The position numbers and the translations under genes were made by a program. A model generated the notes under the pieces. It saw nothing but the letters and a program-made list of their open reading frames with translations. It did not search any database and was not told where the DNA came from. From the NCBI GenBank assembly GCA_948567375.1, contig OX419760.1, positions 24,800,001-24,864,000 of the forward strand: a stretch of 64,000 nucleotides of DNA, written 5' to 3'. This DNA is from Lunularia cruciata (lineage: Eukaryota; Streptophyta; Marchantiopsida; Lunulariales; Lunulariaceae). Numbering within the stretch: the first letter of the stretch is position 1; every line of letters begins with the position of its first letter. This document shows, one piece after another, positions 1 to 10,918 of this stretch.

Positions 1-366
1 CCCCTGGACGAAATGTTGAGCGAACAAGTAGTTACCACCACATGATCGAACAAACCACCGCTTCGAAAAATGGACCTCCCCGCATTAGAAAACTACCTGG
101 CTAACCAACATCGAGCTCAAATACGTTCCTCCGCCCTACTCCTTTCCCTTAGTCTTTCCTTCGACACCCAGCCTTTTGTTAGCGAAATCTGCCAAGTTCT
201 GATCACCCCTCCGGTTCTGTCAGTGAAACCTCCTCCATCTCCTCTTAATCTTCCTTCCATAGGACCAACTCAATCAGCTAGAGAAAATCCGATGCAACCT
301 CGATACAAATTTCCTTCCAGCCTCGCCAGAGCCGCCTCTGCACCAGCAGAGTTCTAGCGGCGCTAA

Positions 367-756
367 ATTCTTGTACAAATTTCGGGCACCGATCAGCTCC
401 CGAGAACTCCATCGTTCCCCCGAGCACTAAACAGTGGGTCACTAAACTCGTCAGTCATCACCGATCCCTTCAATAATTTTCCGACCTCTTCTTCTTCAGC
501 AGCAGCATCCCCAGGAGAGTCCAACATCGAACCAATTCAACGTTTCAAACGGGGGGTGGGCCGGAAAGCTCTGATGCCGCTGCTACAAGGGGGACCAGGG
601 ACAGGGACGGGGACCGGGATGCAGGGGGGGACGGGCAGAGCTCTAGATGCCAGTCCGTCGAAGGAGACACCGAGAATCGGACAGGATGTCAAGAGCATCT
701 TTAAGGTGGACGGTCGGATGATGACCAGAGTAACGGAGTTGGCTGGAGGGGATTGA
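367..756 (+). CDS. possible unrecognised low-complexity exon
   Basis: A reading frame stays open for 130 codons. It is rich in Ser, Pro and Gly, and a G-rich stretch near 580-640 encodes Gly-Thr repeats. The same frame is open at 70-354 but is separated by two stops (355-357 and 364-366), so the two stretches could only belong to one gene if spliced. A second frame is open at 705-893, which may mark a splice junction, a frameshift or chance. No initiator in good context and no known domain was recognised. Composition resembles disordered parts of plant regulatory proteins, but this is weak evidence. The gene, if real, may begin left of the window. Confidence 0.2.
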   Translation: MLVQISGTDQLPRTPSFPRALNSGSLNSSVITDPFNNFPTSSSSAAASPGESNIEPIQRFKRGVGRKALMPLLQGGPGTGTGTGMQGGTGRALDASPSKETPRIGQDVKSIFKVDGRMMTRVTELAGGD

Positions 757-893
757 GTCAGGGTTTGATCGAACCAAAGGTTGTGAGGAAAATGCAATCG
801 TTGGGGTATTTCCGAGGGGTCATGGGCCCGCCTGGGCCCACCTGTATTTATCTGCCTATGCCCCAACTGCGTCCCCACTTGATGCCTCCACCC

Positions 894-2954
894 TAATTGC
901 CCCTACCGGCCATTCCGTTTACGGAGAGTATGTCAAGAGGCTTTCTGGCTTCCGTTCCCCATTTCACCGAGCTGGAGATATCCGATGAAATGAAAACCAA
1001 ATGAGCGCGAAACGGGTCACCTTAACCGTTGGTGAAACAATTTCCATTTTCATCTCAACTTTCGATCTATCGCATCCTCACATTCAATCCTCGCATCAAT
1101 TAAGTTCTTGCGAGAAATTTGGAGCATATAGAGGTGAGAAATAATCAATATAAAAGTTATTGAGAGAAACGCGCTCCTTTCTCAAAATGTCCATTTCTTC
1201 AAACATAAAAGCGATGATTCCTGATGAAGGTTTGATAAAGAGTAACCATATTTAACCTTAGTAGTGAGGAAACCAGAGAGGGGGGATTCAAGCCGGTATC
1301 TTCCCACTGATCGTGGCCCTAACTTCCACTGGCTTTTCCCGAGTGGAATTTCGATGGAATCTCCATTCAACGTAACCCATGCAATTTATGAAGCGATTGT
1401 AGATTCCCGTGTTTGTCCTTGTCATACTTCAATACCCGCAACTAGAGCACTACTAAATCCGAGTCTATGAAGAAAGCATATCTTGTTTCTGGCAAGTGCC
1501 GCCTGTGCATTCTGGAGTTTCATCTCTTTTCAGTATTTTTATTCCTTGTAAACTATTTAAACTTCTTAGTGAGTGACTCCTACATTATTTCTATCAATTG
1601 CATTCTTAGAAGTATTTACCTGTTACTTTCAGTTCGATCCCTTAAACATATGTATGATGTCAGGGATATGTCTAGTCAGGATCAAGATCCGAGTCGATGA
1701 CCGGATTCTGGTTCTGCTAAAGCTTAAACTTTAGCCAGATTTTGTCTCCTTTGGAAATAAAGGCTATTGATCGACGATAACTGACAGCACCACCAGAGGT
1801 AGCGCGGCCGTAAAAGGCTAAAGTTCCAGTAAACCTCAGAGGAAAACAGAGCCCCTAGTTGTAGAACATAAATTCCATCAGCATGCTAACTCTTTATAGA
1901 ATTGTTCAGTGGGCAGAATGACGGTTTGTCAGAGTACTTTGTCCCAGGCCTAAAGATATGGATCGAAAGAGTTGTAGGCCCAGCTTCGTTGGATGCAAGA
2001 GAAGAATGCCACTTGGTGGCGTTTGTAGTCAGATCAGACTACAGGCGCAATTTAGTATGGACCTTCTGAAGGACGACAGGCAGTAGGACTGGTAGTTATT
2101 TGGGTAGATCCTTTGGTCCTGTGTCAGACCGCCGATCTATAACAGCTAATCCAAGTGTCAATGTTCGAAAGATTCGGAGCTGTGTAGAACTAATCGGATT
2201 TCCAACAACGGCAACCAGGTATGTACAGTAGTAAGTGTTCGGCACGCATGAAGCACATTTCAGTGGAAGGATGTTAATAGAAAACTTGATGCCGGTAGTC
2301 AATGCAGCAATGGATATAAATTACAATACAGATCACTTGCGATGGTGATTCTTTGATGATTATACTAAAACTATCATAAGAGAACCTTTAATCATCAGGA
2401 CGTGAGCACAATAAGTATGAACTGACACTTTTCTTGCCTCCAAACGATCACTATGGTAGATGAATCAATCCCCCGGAAACAAGCTGCCAGAACAAGACAG
2501 AGGACTTATTCTGACTTTTAAAAACTTGACAGAGATATGGATCACGAACGGAGAAACATCCGCTTCAATTATCTATGTGTATAACATTTATGAGATCCAA
2601 CGACGAAGCTATGGAGTATAGTCTGGCCATGACTGTGAAAGAAAAATAGAATACACCATTAATATGCTCTGTTGTGAATAGACCGTCCTGCACACACGAC
2701 ACACTGAATGATCTCGTTGAAACCAAAGTTCCAGAGACTAAAAGAACATCGTGCTCGAACGGAGGGTAAGGCAGATTGGCTGGTTGGATGACCTCGTGAA
2801 TATCAAGTACTGCCAACAACAAGTTGCTCACAACGATCGGCGTGTGTAAAACATCCTTCCTTCCTCAGAGAAAAACATGTTCTTCCTTTCGCTATTTCCT
2901 CTGTAGAGGAAGAAAATATTTTCTAAAGAGAATATATATCCTTCCTCTACAAAG
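894..2954. other. no gene recognised
   Basis: Only short open stretches without recognisable motifs occur here, on either strand. Composition is more balanced than in the repeat-rich middle, so decayed unique DNA or introns of an unseen gene are possible. Nothing firm can be assigned. Confidence 0.5.
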
Positions 2955-3115
2955 AACACTCCGCTGATGCAATCCATAGAAAATCAATTGTACTATATGA
3001 TTTTCTCCGGATACTCCAGTGGTGTATAGATTGTGTAATTTACGTTCTGAAACTGATATGTAATTGGGTAGATTTTTCGTATCCATGCTGTTGATGTTCA
3101 GCCCCACTTTACCTT
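2955..3115 (+). mobile_element. decayed 3' end of non-LTR retrotransposon family L
   Basis: The stretch around 2970-3040 aligns by eye with the last coding part of the better copy at 6.75-6.87 kb. It shares the segment reading AIHR-K/R-S/A-I and a following 'tcCGGAtacTCCAGTgGTGT' block. The stretch 3063-3115 corresponds to the end of the coding part and the start of the 3' UTR, including 'CAGCCCCACTTTACC'. It is heavily mutated with no open frame. This is a 5'-truncated, old copy. Confidence 0.5.
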
Positions 3116-4681
3116 TCAGGTTTATCCTTGCACAGCATGATAAAGTCTTCTTATCCTATGCGAATCGCGTGTCCTCTCAAACGTCCTTCAGCGAAAGTTT
3201 TAGCAGTACCCCATATTTGGCACATGGACTTGACGATACAGCAAGTTGACCAAAGGATTTAACCGCATCCTTTGCAAACTTCAGAACTTGACATGGCGTG
3301 TTATTCCTATATGGCAACCATTTCACGAACACATCGGATTGTTCTTCTAAGTATTCACAGTAACGCATAGGGTAGTCCTTCAACGTGGGCATGAGTTCCT
3401 GCTCATGTGGTAAACTGGACTTACAGAATCTTAGTTGTTTTTGAGTCTATACACATCTTTGACATATGTATTACATGGGTTTAAGATTTGAAAGTCATGT
3501 CAGTTTTCCTATAGCGCCGTACGGCAGTTGCAGAGTCTAAATAATTTGGTTGAGTGCCAATGCTAGCAAAATCTGAGTCACAGATTCGACCCAACAGCGA
3601 AAACATGCCCAGGATGAAATTCTTGTGGAACGCCAGTCCGGCAGCAATTTCGGGCCGAGAAATTATTCAGCATAAAAATCTAATTTCTTCCGCTTCGAGC
3701 TGAAATGCAGTGCAGAATTGCGTTATATCTTGTGTTTGAAATTTGTAGTTTCACCCATCTACTACCATTCCGCTCCAAGTTGGAGACGGATGATCTTATT
3801 CTCCTTAAGCAAAACGTTTAACATAAAATTCCACATTTCTTATGGAATTACGGATTAATCACTCGCGCTCCAAGTGACAGTCAGTTCAGAAGTCCTCAAT
3901 TCCAGAAAATTCAAGTCCGTTTCCCAAAACCACGACAAACAAAGATGACAGGCGATGTTCTATGTGAAACTGGATCCTGCAAGTATAGTAGATAGTTACA
4001 AGAACATGATCCAGTTGTGCATGAAACGAGATGCCAAGTAGGACTCATGGCCACGTAAAGCTAAAATTAGGGTACTGTTAAGGCCACCTTAGATTGTTGC
4101 ATAGTACTAATAGTAGAGAGACAAGACCCATCGCTGCCAACACCATCTGGTCTGCTGCCAACTGTATGAACAACTTCCACGCTGGTCCACGTGGCGGAAG
4201 AGTTTTTGTTATGTCATTTGGCTAACTTGCGCACCGTTAAGTCGAGGTTTCAAGTTCGGGTGCTGAAACTCTCCCCACATTCAACGGTCCATGCAGTCCC
4301 GTTTGTCTCCTTGTATGGATGAGGAGGTTGCAGTTCTTCACCAATGGAAAGTGAATAATGCTTTTTGTCGAACTACGAGTTATAGCACTCGAAAGTCCCC
4401 GCAAACGGACGCGCAACAGAGCGCATGAGTGCACTTTTAGGGCTACAGAGTCTTGATCATAGAGGCCATTGGGTGATACAAACCGTCCCTACAGTATATC
4501 CATTGTCTCACAGTTTTCGAGGAATCTGTTCCTGTCCTTATGGATAGAGGGTGCTTGATGATGGCGGTTACTGTTGTTGGAGTTCCCCTGTTTACCTGTT
4601 TGTAGCATTTTTTAAGCTTTCGTCAGCCGTTAAGTAGTAACCGTTGGAATTCTAGGGCATCTTTACTCTCTTTACGGTTTA
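3116..4681. other. no gene recognised
   Basis: No convincing gene. One minus-strand open stretch (3392-3177, 71 codons) has protein-like composition (acidic and aromatic residues, few low-complexity runs) but no recognisable domain, and flanking splice sites could not be assigned with confidence. Confidence 0.45.
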
Positions 4682-4815
4682 TTGATATCTTAGTCGCTAT
4701 CGGGCAGATTCTGCTTACCGATACTATTGAGGCTTTGCCCCATTTTACCCCCTTTGTCTTTTCCTTGTGGCTTGATGGGTCTTCCCATCCTTCTAGTTTT
4801 CACACGCGATCGTCT
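4682..4815 (+). mobile_element. 5'-truncated 3' end of non-LTR family L
   Basis: The sequence reads through the family's C-terminal codons (DIL-x-x-IGQI pattern, then a Thr-Ile-Glu-Ala ending) into the conserved 3' UTR 'CCCCATTTTACC...CTTGATGGGTCTTCCCATCCTTC'. The same UTR block recurs near 6.9, 18.3, 18.45, 23.24, 56.7 (minus) and 61.27 kb. Only about 130 bp are left, as expected from the 5' truncation usual for target-primed reverse transcription. Copy boundaries are approximate. Confidence 0.65.
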
Positions 4816-6273
4816 TTTTCGTTTGATTGATATCACTTTTGACGATATCTTCGTGTTACTATTCAGGAGAATCATCTTCCATTCCAAAGTTAGTCATCGG
4901 TGTTTATCTTCAGTGATATAGTAGAATTTGTCGCTAGTAGGGTACATAATTCAAAGCATGACAGGCATCGTTTGTAATAATCCGTATATCGGAGTTCGTG
5001 GAAGTGCAACTTCTGGCATTCGCTCGACATGTGTTCTTCTTTACAAACTTATGTGAATAGTAGATTCAATTGTGTCGATCAGGCGGTGCTGCCTACTGTT
5101 GACCTTCTAAGGTGGAGGAAAAAACTGAAACTTGAATATGTGTATTTCTTCGCGTGGAAATGAAATCAAGTAGATCTCTTCCTCTAAGGGGAAAAGTTTG
5201 GGCACGGAACGGCACGACATTTTGTGTGCGGTGCTACAGACTTAAGACAAAAGAGTGCATAAGCTGTCCATGTGATCTGATGGTTCATCGACCGACCATC
5301 AACACCATGGAGTTTGAAGATTTGAACTTCTCATGGAATCCACAGATACGTTATCCAGTCCACGCGATTCGTAGGTGTTTCTTGGGGGTTAAATCGCCAG
5401 AAACTACTACCTACGATCTAGATTGATTGTTGGTTGCAACAATCTTCATTATGATCGATCATGAAGTCGAAGGTTGCGGTGGAGCAGTGCAGAAAAATCT
5501 GGTTCTATGCATCTGGTTCTAATTTCCAAACCGTGCAGAAGAGGATGCATGTCAATCGAGTCCCGAACTGTCCGTCAACTTAGCTGTTGAAAGCAACCTC
5601 TCAGATCCTTTTACTGCTCCTCGATTAGTGATGAAGTAACTCGGTATCTCAGCCGCCTCAGAGTACCAAGGGGCTGACGGTGAGATTCAGTTTGGTACTT
5701 AGAGCGCAGGGGATATGTCATTCCGAAAGGATCGTAGTTGCATATGTATCATTATATAGTTACATGTGCATAAGGATGGATGTTTCATACGGGATACTGC
5801 ACCCGATCAATCATACATTGAACTCCTGTACTACAAGGAACAGCTAATTATACATTTAAGGTATAAGTTTTCATACCAGATGTGAACGAGACGAGACATA
5901 GTAGCCTGTTGGATCAGATATTTATTAAGCTCCTCCAGGGAAGTATGTTCAGCTGGAACTTGCTCAAACGTCAACTAGGATCCTGATTTCCTTGCGCTGA
6001 AGAGAACTAGCTTTAGATGCAGTCTGAGACTTAGAATAGAAGAGCTCAGATCACGCCACGGACGGGGGTGTTAGAAGCAAGAGTATCTGCAATTTAGGGC
6101 ATTGTGTACAAATAGGACTCGTTGATCAAGAAACGGAAGATTCTGGCTCCCTGTTTGACAAATGTTGCACCACAGAAGCACTATCCCCATTAATCCAATA
6201 AACAGCCTGCTCTATGCACACGCTGAGAAACTCGAGCTCTGAAGTGATTGTAAATGGATACGATTGACAAGTA
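4816..6273. other. no gene recognised
   Basis: A 90-codon plus-strand open stretch (5154-5426) with several Cys residues is present, but it shows no domain and no clear splice context. The rest is without visible structure. Confidence 0.4.
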
Positions 6274-6990
6274 GTGTGGAAGAAGACATTTGGAGGACAA
6301 AGGGTAACTACCCATGATGCCATTAGAGACATAGTGTTTGCTATGGCACGAGAGAGTGGATTCTTGGCTTGGAAGGAGCGTTCGTATACTTTCCAGACGA
6401 CACGTGTCAGGGCAGACTTATACTTGGTCCGAGATGATCAGGTGACGATAGCGGATGTCGTGGTCACACACCCTACGCCAGATACAGTTTCGGAGGGAGT
6501 GATTACCCATCCCCCTGGATGGGCGGTGAGTGCAGCAGCAGGTCGCAAAGTCTCCAAGTATAGGGGCATGCAGCGAGGTCACCTCTTTGTTCCTCTAGCC
6601 TTGGAGTTATATGGAGCGATGGACACGGCATTTGATACATTTGTCAGGGAGTGCGCGAGAGCTTATCATGTTAGGCGACAGGGGTACCACTCTCACTCTC
6701 ATACTTTGTAGCATATTTTAGACAACGTGTGTCAATTGCTCTACAGAGGGCAGTGGCTGGTGCAATCCATAGGAGAGCAATCACATTAGATGATGTTTCT
6801 TCGGATGCTCCAGTTGTGTGTAGACCGTACGACTGGCATAGCTCGGATATCTTAGGTGCGGTAGGGCAGATTTATCATACCGCCTCTATTGGGACTTAGC
6901 CCCATGTTACCTTTTTTGTCTCTCCCTTGTACGGTTTGATGGGGTCTTCTCATCCTTCATTTTTCCTCCTTCATTTTTCCTCCGCGGTCG
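6274..6990 (+). mobile_element. non-LTR retrotransposon family L, 3' part of the reverse-transcriptase ORF plus 3' UTR
   Basis: This is the best-preserved C-terminal copy in the window. The frame 6274-6711 encodes the family's conserved 3' region, with segments HDAIRD, FAMARESGFLAW, RADLYLVRDDQVTIADVVV, SKYRGMQRGHLFVPLALELYG and AFDTFVRECARAYHVRR. The frame then shifts at the G run near 6682 and meets a stop. Family-like coding resumes in the next frame and runs to a stop at about 6900, including RRAITLDDVSSDAPVVCRPY. A conserved 3' UTR follows to about 6990. The RT domain itself is missing here but present in the copy at 57-59 kb. The copy is 5' truncated and dead because of the one-base frameshift. 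The exact clade of non-LTR element is not certain. Confidence 0.85.
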
Positions 6991-8279
6991 CCTTTTTCAC
7001 TGAAGAAGGAGACCAGAAACGACAATTAATCTGCAACTAAAATATGTAATATACTCTCTCTTGATAGTATACATATTTACTGACAAAAATCTTGGCGTTT
7101 CACAAATGTGTGCCGTTTAATTAATGATTGTATAATTCTTAGGGTGCATGTTAGTTTTGTAGCAATTATAAAAACTTATTTAGTTCTAGAATTTATATTT
7201 CCTCAAAGTATAGATCACAAATATTTTGAAATGCTACTTCTTAAAATATAGAAACAAAACTAGTCATAATATTCATGCTTTTAAGATTCCAGATCTTCCT
7301 TGGAGCTTTTCTCCGGATGGAACAGGGCTTTAACTAAGGGGGGAATGAATACTTAAGACGCTAAAACGCTAGAGTTTAAAGTGAGTAAAACCATGCATGA
7401 AAATGATGAATCCAGTTATCATCGATGGAGGTCAGTGAGAAGAAGACAAGTGGAGTCACGTAGAGAAAGTCTCCGTTAGGTAGGTTCTCGTCGCGTCCTC
7501 GGTTAGGTTCTGTGACGTGCGAAGAGGACATTTTGGCCCGGGTTGTGTCTTGTCCTGCCTGCCTTGCGCTCCCTCAGGCACTTTGACTTGGGGATGAAAT
7601 TTATGTGAAATTTGTCACATTACATTACCTGTCTGTGTAATGGACGTACTGTCAAGTCAGAAACTCCGTCTTCTTTCTTCTCAAACTTGTCGCAAATTGA
7701 AATCCGCCCACTTCATACTTAGAAAGCCGACCGCATAGAACACAATCAGAGACCACTTCATTAGGTTGCATGAGTTGACGGAGATTCTCCCTAGTCGCAC
7801 TTGAGGACAGGTTGAAGGTCAGGGGGACGATGAAAGTACGTCACTGATTCTAATTCAAGACAACCCCCAAAACAATCACGTACAAAAATTTACACGATAT
7901 GCACACGTATCCTGCTTAGTCCATCTCCACCTCCACCATGCGTTTGTGCGTGGGGGGAATCGAAAAATGAATGGAGTGTTCTGCTTTAGCAGGATCTAAT
8001 TTACTAGACGATCCATGCTCCATGTGGATACTTTACAAGGGTCTCCGACTTATTTCAATCGCGACGATTTATATCTGCTGGCACGGAGCTCTCCTCTCCG
8101 ATGACTGCGATGCGCACAATGCTATGCATCTAGTTCCGTAGTATTTCAAAAAGAATGCTTTCAAGTTGATTACCATGTCATTCTCTTTCTTCTGTTCAGA
8201 TACCTGTAATGCTGCTACCAAGGTCTAGTGTTCTTTCCTGTTAACGTTTTAAGCCCTACTCGGTGAAGTCCAAGGCAGA
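6991..8279. other. intergenic, upstream of the chitinase-like gene
   Basis: AT-rich DNA (7010-7260) passes into more balanced sequence. No coding potential was recognised. The promoter of the chitinase-like gene must lie in the right part of this stretch, but no TATA box could be chosen with confidence. Confidence 0.4.
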
Positions 8280-9885
8280 ATGTCCAACATTCGATTTCTC
8301 TTGCTGCTTTTCTTTCCAGGGGTCTTCGGCTTGACAGGTGAAAATACTGAATTCGACGCTGATATCTGTATCCGGATCATAATCAACTTATAAAATATCA
8401 TTACTGGGGACTCTCTCTTGAGAATTTGAATCAATCTAAAGTACTATTTGCAATTTGGTATAGTTCATTCAAAGTCTAAAACGCATCTCTGCTTGTTTAA
8501 AGAAGAATTATGCAGTAGTAGTTGACATGACGTAATCTTGCTTCGCCTCTCAGTAGTTGAGTGAGGAACCGTATATTCCGGTCTCATATTGCTGGTAGGT
8601 GGATACCTGAATCACTTCAAGTTTATAGATAAAGCAAGGTCTGCACAGCAATGTAAGAGTCTTGCAGATCCGTTTTAAACTACTTCTATGTATGCAGGGA
8701 CGCTCAGTGTGACAGCCCAAGCCCCAATCCAAAGAGGAGTTATCTTCGATTATCTTGGGGCTGAGGGAAAGCCGATTGACATCAACAGTATACCTGTCCA
8801 TGACAATGTGGATTTCTATTTCTTATTATCTTTCGCCATAGACAGAAGTGAGTGCTTAAACACGCATCTCTCCAATTCTGATCGTAGCAAGAGATCTGAG
8901 ATTATGTGCACGTTTATTCAGTTGTAAAAATGACTTAGTTTAGCGTATTCGATCAGCATACTGTATACTGTTTTGCGCCACATCAGTCATGCTACCGAAC
9001 TTGAGGTTGTTCATCCGAAGAACTCGAGCTCTAGCCTTGAGGAACACTTATCAGGAGGTTACCCTTATAGAGCTGAACACGCTACCTGTATGAATTGGTC
9101 CAGTCAAACATACCATGCTGACTTCAATCGGTGATTAATGAATACTAATGCTCTCGTAGATCTGATTGCCAACACCGATTCCAGACGCAGATGGGTTTAT
9201 ACAAAACGGAGTATTCAGCCCGTACTGGGCAGACTCATTGACTCCAGAGTCTATTGCGGAATTGAAGAGTGAACGTCCGAATGTGAAAATGATGATGAGT
9301 CTAACTGGGTGGAGTATCTACACAAACGAAGGCAAAGATCTGGTTATCTGGTGGTACGATCCGGAGGACGAGGAAACGTGGCTGAACAATGCCGTCAGCT
9401 CAATTACAGATTTAGTGGAAACGTACCACCTGGATGGGATTGATATTGACTACGAAAAGATACTCGAGGACAGTCGATTTGCACCATTGGTCGGGCAGCT
9501 TGTTACAACCTTGAAGGATTCCGGTGTAATTACTGTTGCGACTATGGCTCCTTACACAGCAACCGATAGGCACTATGCCACGCTTTTTACGAATTATTCT
9601 TCGGTCTTTGACTACGTTATGTACCAATTTTACTCTGAGCCTGCCACAAGACCAGAGGAGATGCTGGCTCGCTATAACGTACTGGCGAAGACTTATACGT
9701 ACGAGAAACTTGTTCCTGGCTATGACGTCAACGGGCCGGGACTTCAAGGAGCGAACTTCACAACTGCTCTGGAGCTCATACAGGAGGATGGACATCCACT
9801 GGTTGGAGTCATGATTTATAGTGCAGATGAGGGACTCACAAACTCCTTCTACTATGAGGAGGCGTTTCAGGCTTTGTTTCCATAG
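8280..9885 (+). CDS. GH18 chitinase-like secreted protein (plant bulb/class III-like type), three exons
   Basis: Exons 8280-8337, 8698-8847 and 9185-9885 join in phase to a 302-residue protein. Introns begin GT and end AG; exon 3 could also start at 9191, two codons later. Residues 1-19 form a signal peptide (MSNIRF, then a Leu/Phe core), so the product should be secreted or vacuolar. The TIM-barrel shows the family order: FDYLGA near the start, the FYFLLSFAID strand (59-68), and the active-site motif DGIDIDYE at 153-160 with catalytic Glu160. QFY follows, then a C-terminal YSADE strand. Family members cleave chitin beta-1,4 links and often act in defence. Length matches the tulip bulb chitinase type (about 300 with signal). 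Oddities: the usual SxGG motif reads SLTG, and the conserved barrel Trp of the WSADD motif is Tyr. All three acidic residues of DxxDxDxE are present, so activity is plausible, perhaps with altered substrate choice. Confidence 0.85.
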
Positions 9886-10836
9886 GTAACACGTTTTTCA
9901 CGACTTATTTTACGTTCTCCACTGCCTTTTCTTCTTCCGCGTGACCAAATTTTCGTACTGATCTGACTATAGATCACATCAGGTTGTGAGGGAATGATAT
10001 TCTTAGAGCTCCAAATCACTGCTGTAGATGAGTCTTACTGTGTCAACTTCAGTTAGAAGCCCTCCACTACGTCTAGCATGGTGGTAACCGTAAAATCTAT
10101 TGCATACGGGGAGTGACTGATGATCGTTTAGTAGTTAACTGTTTGTCTTTGAACATATGATTTCATCTATGTAACTATTTACTGTACGTATGAAACAAGC
10201 CAATTTTGTGAATATCAAGAGCAGGATGACAGTCTTAAAATCGCTATTTGATTGAGTTCCCTGTATCTTGTGCTGTTGGGAGAACTGTTCAGGTTTGTAA
10301 ATGCTCCTCTTCTAGCACAATGTCCATATAGAGATATCTCCAGCTGAGAAATCGCTACATGCAGTTTCTCCCTGTCCCTTTCATATGTACTCAGAATTTT
10401 TCTTTGGTCCAAAGATTAGTTCAGTTTGGCGAATCATATGCTGAGATGTCTTTCTGCTCTCCTGATGTTCCATGGATCTCGTCAATCATCCATCGAGAAC
10501 CCAATGGCAGTCCGAGCAATCTGATTGATCTAGAGAATTGAAACTCAAACAAGAACCTGGAACTTCAAACAGAAGATTCTACAACGTTTCCAATATCTTT
10601 CAGCTGGAAACTAAAGTCAGTTCATTGTAGTGCAGCCCATCCTCACCCACTGTGACGTCCAATATGTATTTAATGGTGCTTTTACTGGTGCTTTTAATGA
10701 GGACGATAAGATTCGGTCAGATCCGCATGATGCCAAAATCGGCATATTTTATCTACTCCCCTTTCCTTCCCAGGTCTCATATAGCAAAAGGGTTGTGATC
10801 TTCGAAAGGTTTTCAGCATCAGCTCAGCATAATTTT
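9886..10836. other. intergenic, chitinase 3' flank to tRNA
   Basis: No gene recognised. A short local duplication occurs near 10672-10698 (two copies of 'GGTGCTTTTA'). The stretch just left of the tRNA contains an AAAA run near 10786, which reads TTTT on the minus strand and may end Pol III transcription. Confidence 0.45.
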
Positions 10837-10918
10837 CGTGGTCGGCAGGATTCGAACCTGCGCGGGCAAAGCCCACATGATTTCTAGTCATGCCCGATAA
10901 CCACTCCGGCACGACCAC
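10837..10918 (-). tRNA. tRNA-Ser (anticodon AGA)
   Basis: On the minus strand the sequence folds into a complete class II tRNA without intron. The 7-bp acceptor stem GTGGTCG/CGACCAC is perfect, the D-arm starts CCGGAGTGG, and the anticodon stem CATGA/TCATG closes loop CTAGAAA (anticodon AGA, decoding UCU/UCC after A34 modification). A long variable arm GGGC-TTT-GCCC follows, then T-arm GCAGG/CCTGC with loop TTCGAAT. The discriminator base is G at 10837. CCA is not encoded, as expected for a nuclear eukaryotic gene. The D-arm and TTCGAAT serve as the internal Pol III A and B boxes. All stems are intact, so it should be functional. Confidence 0.97.

Noticed and set aside
9412-9795. 127-codon minus-strand frame inside the chitinase-like exon 3
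   Set aside because: The plus strand carries an unmistakable GH18 protein with its catalytic motif; the antisense frame is a shadow.
10694-10918. Minus-strand 74-codon open frame starting MVVPEWLSG
   Set aside because: It is the translation of the tRNA-Ser gene and its flank, so it is not a protein gene.
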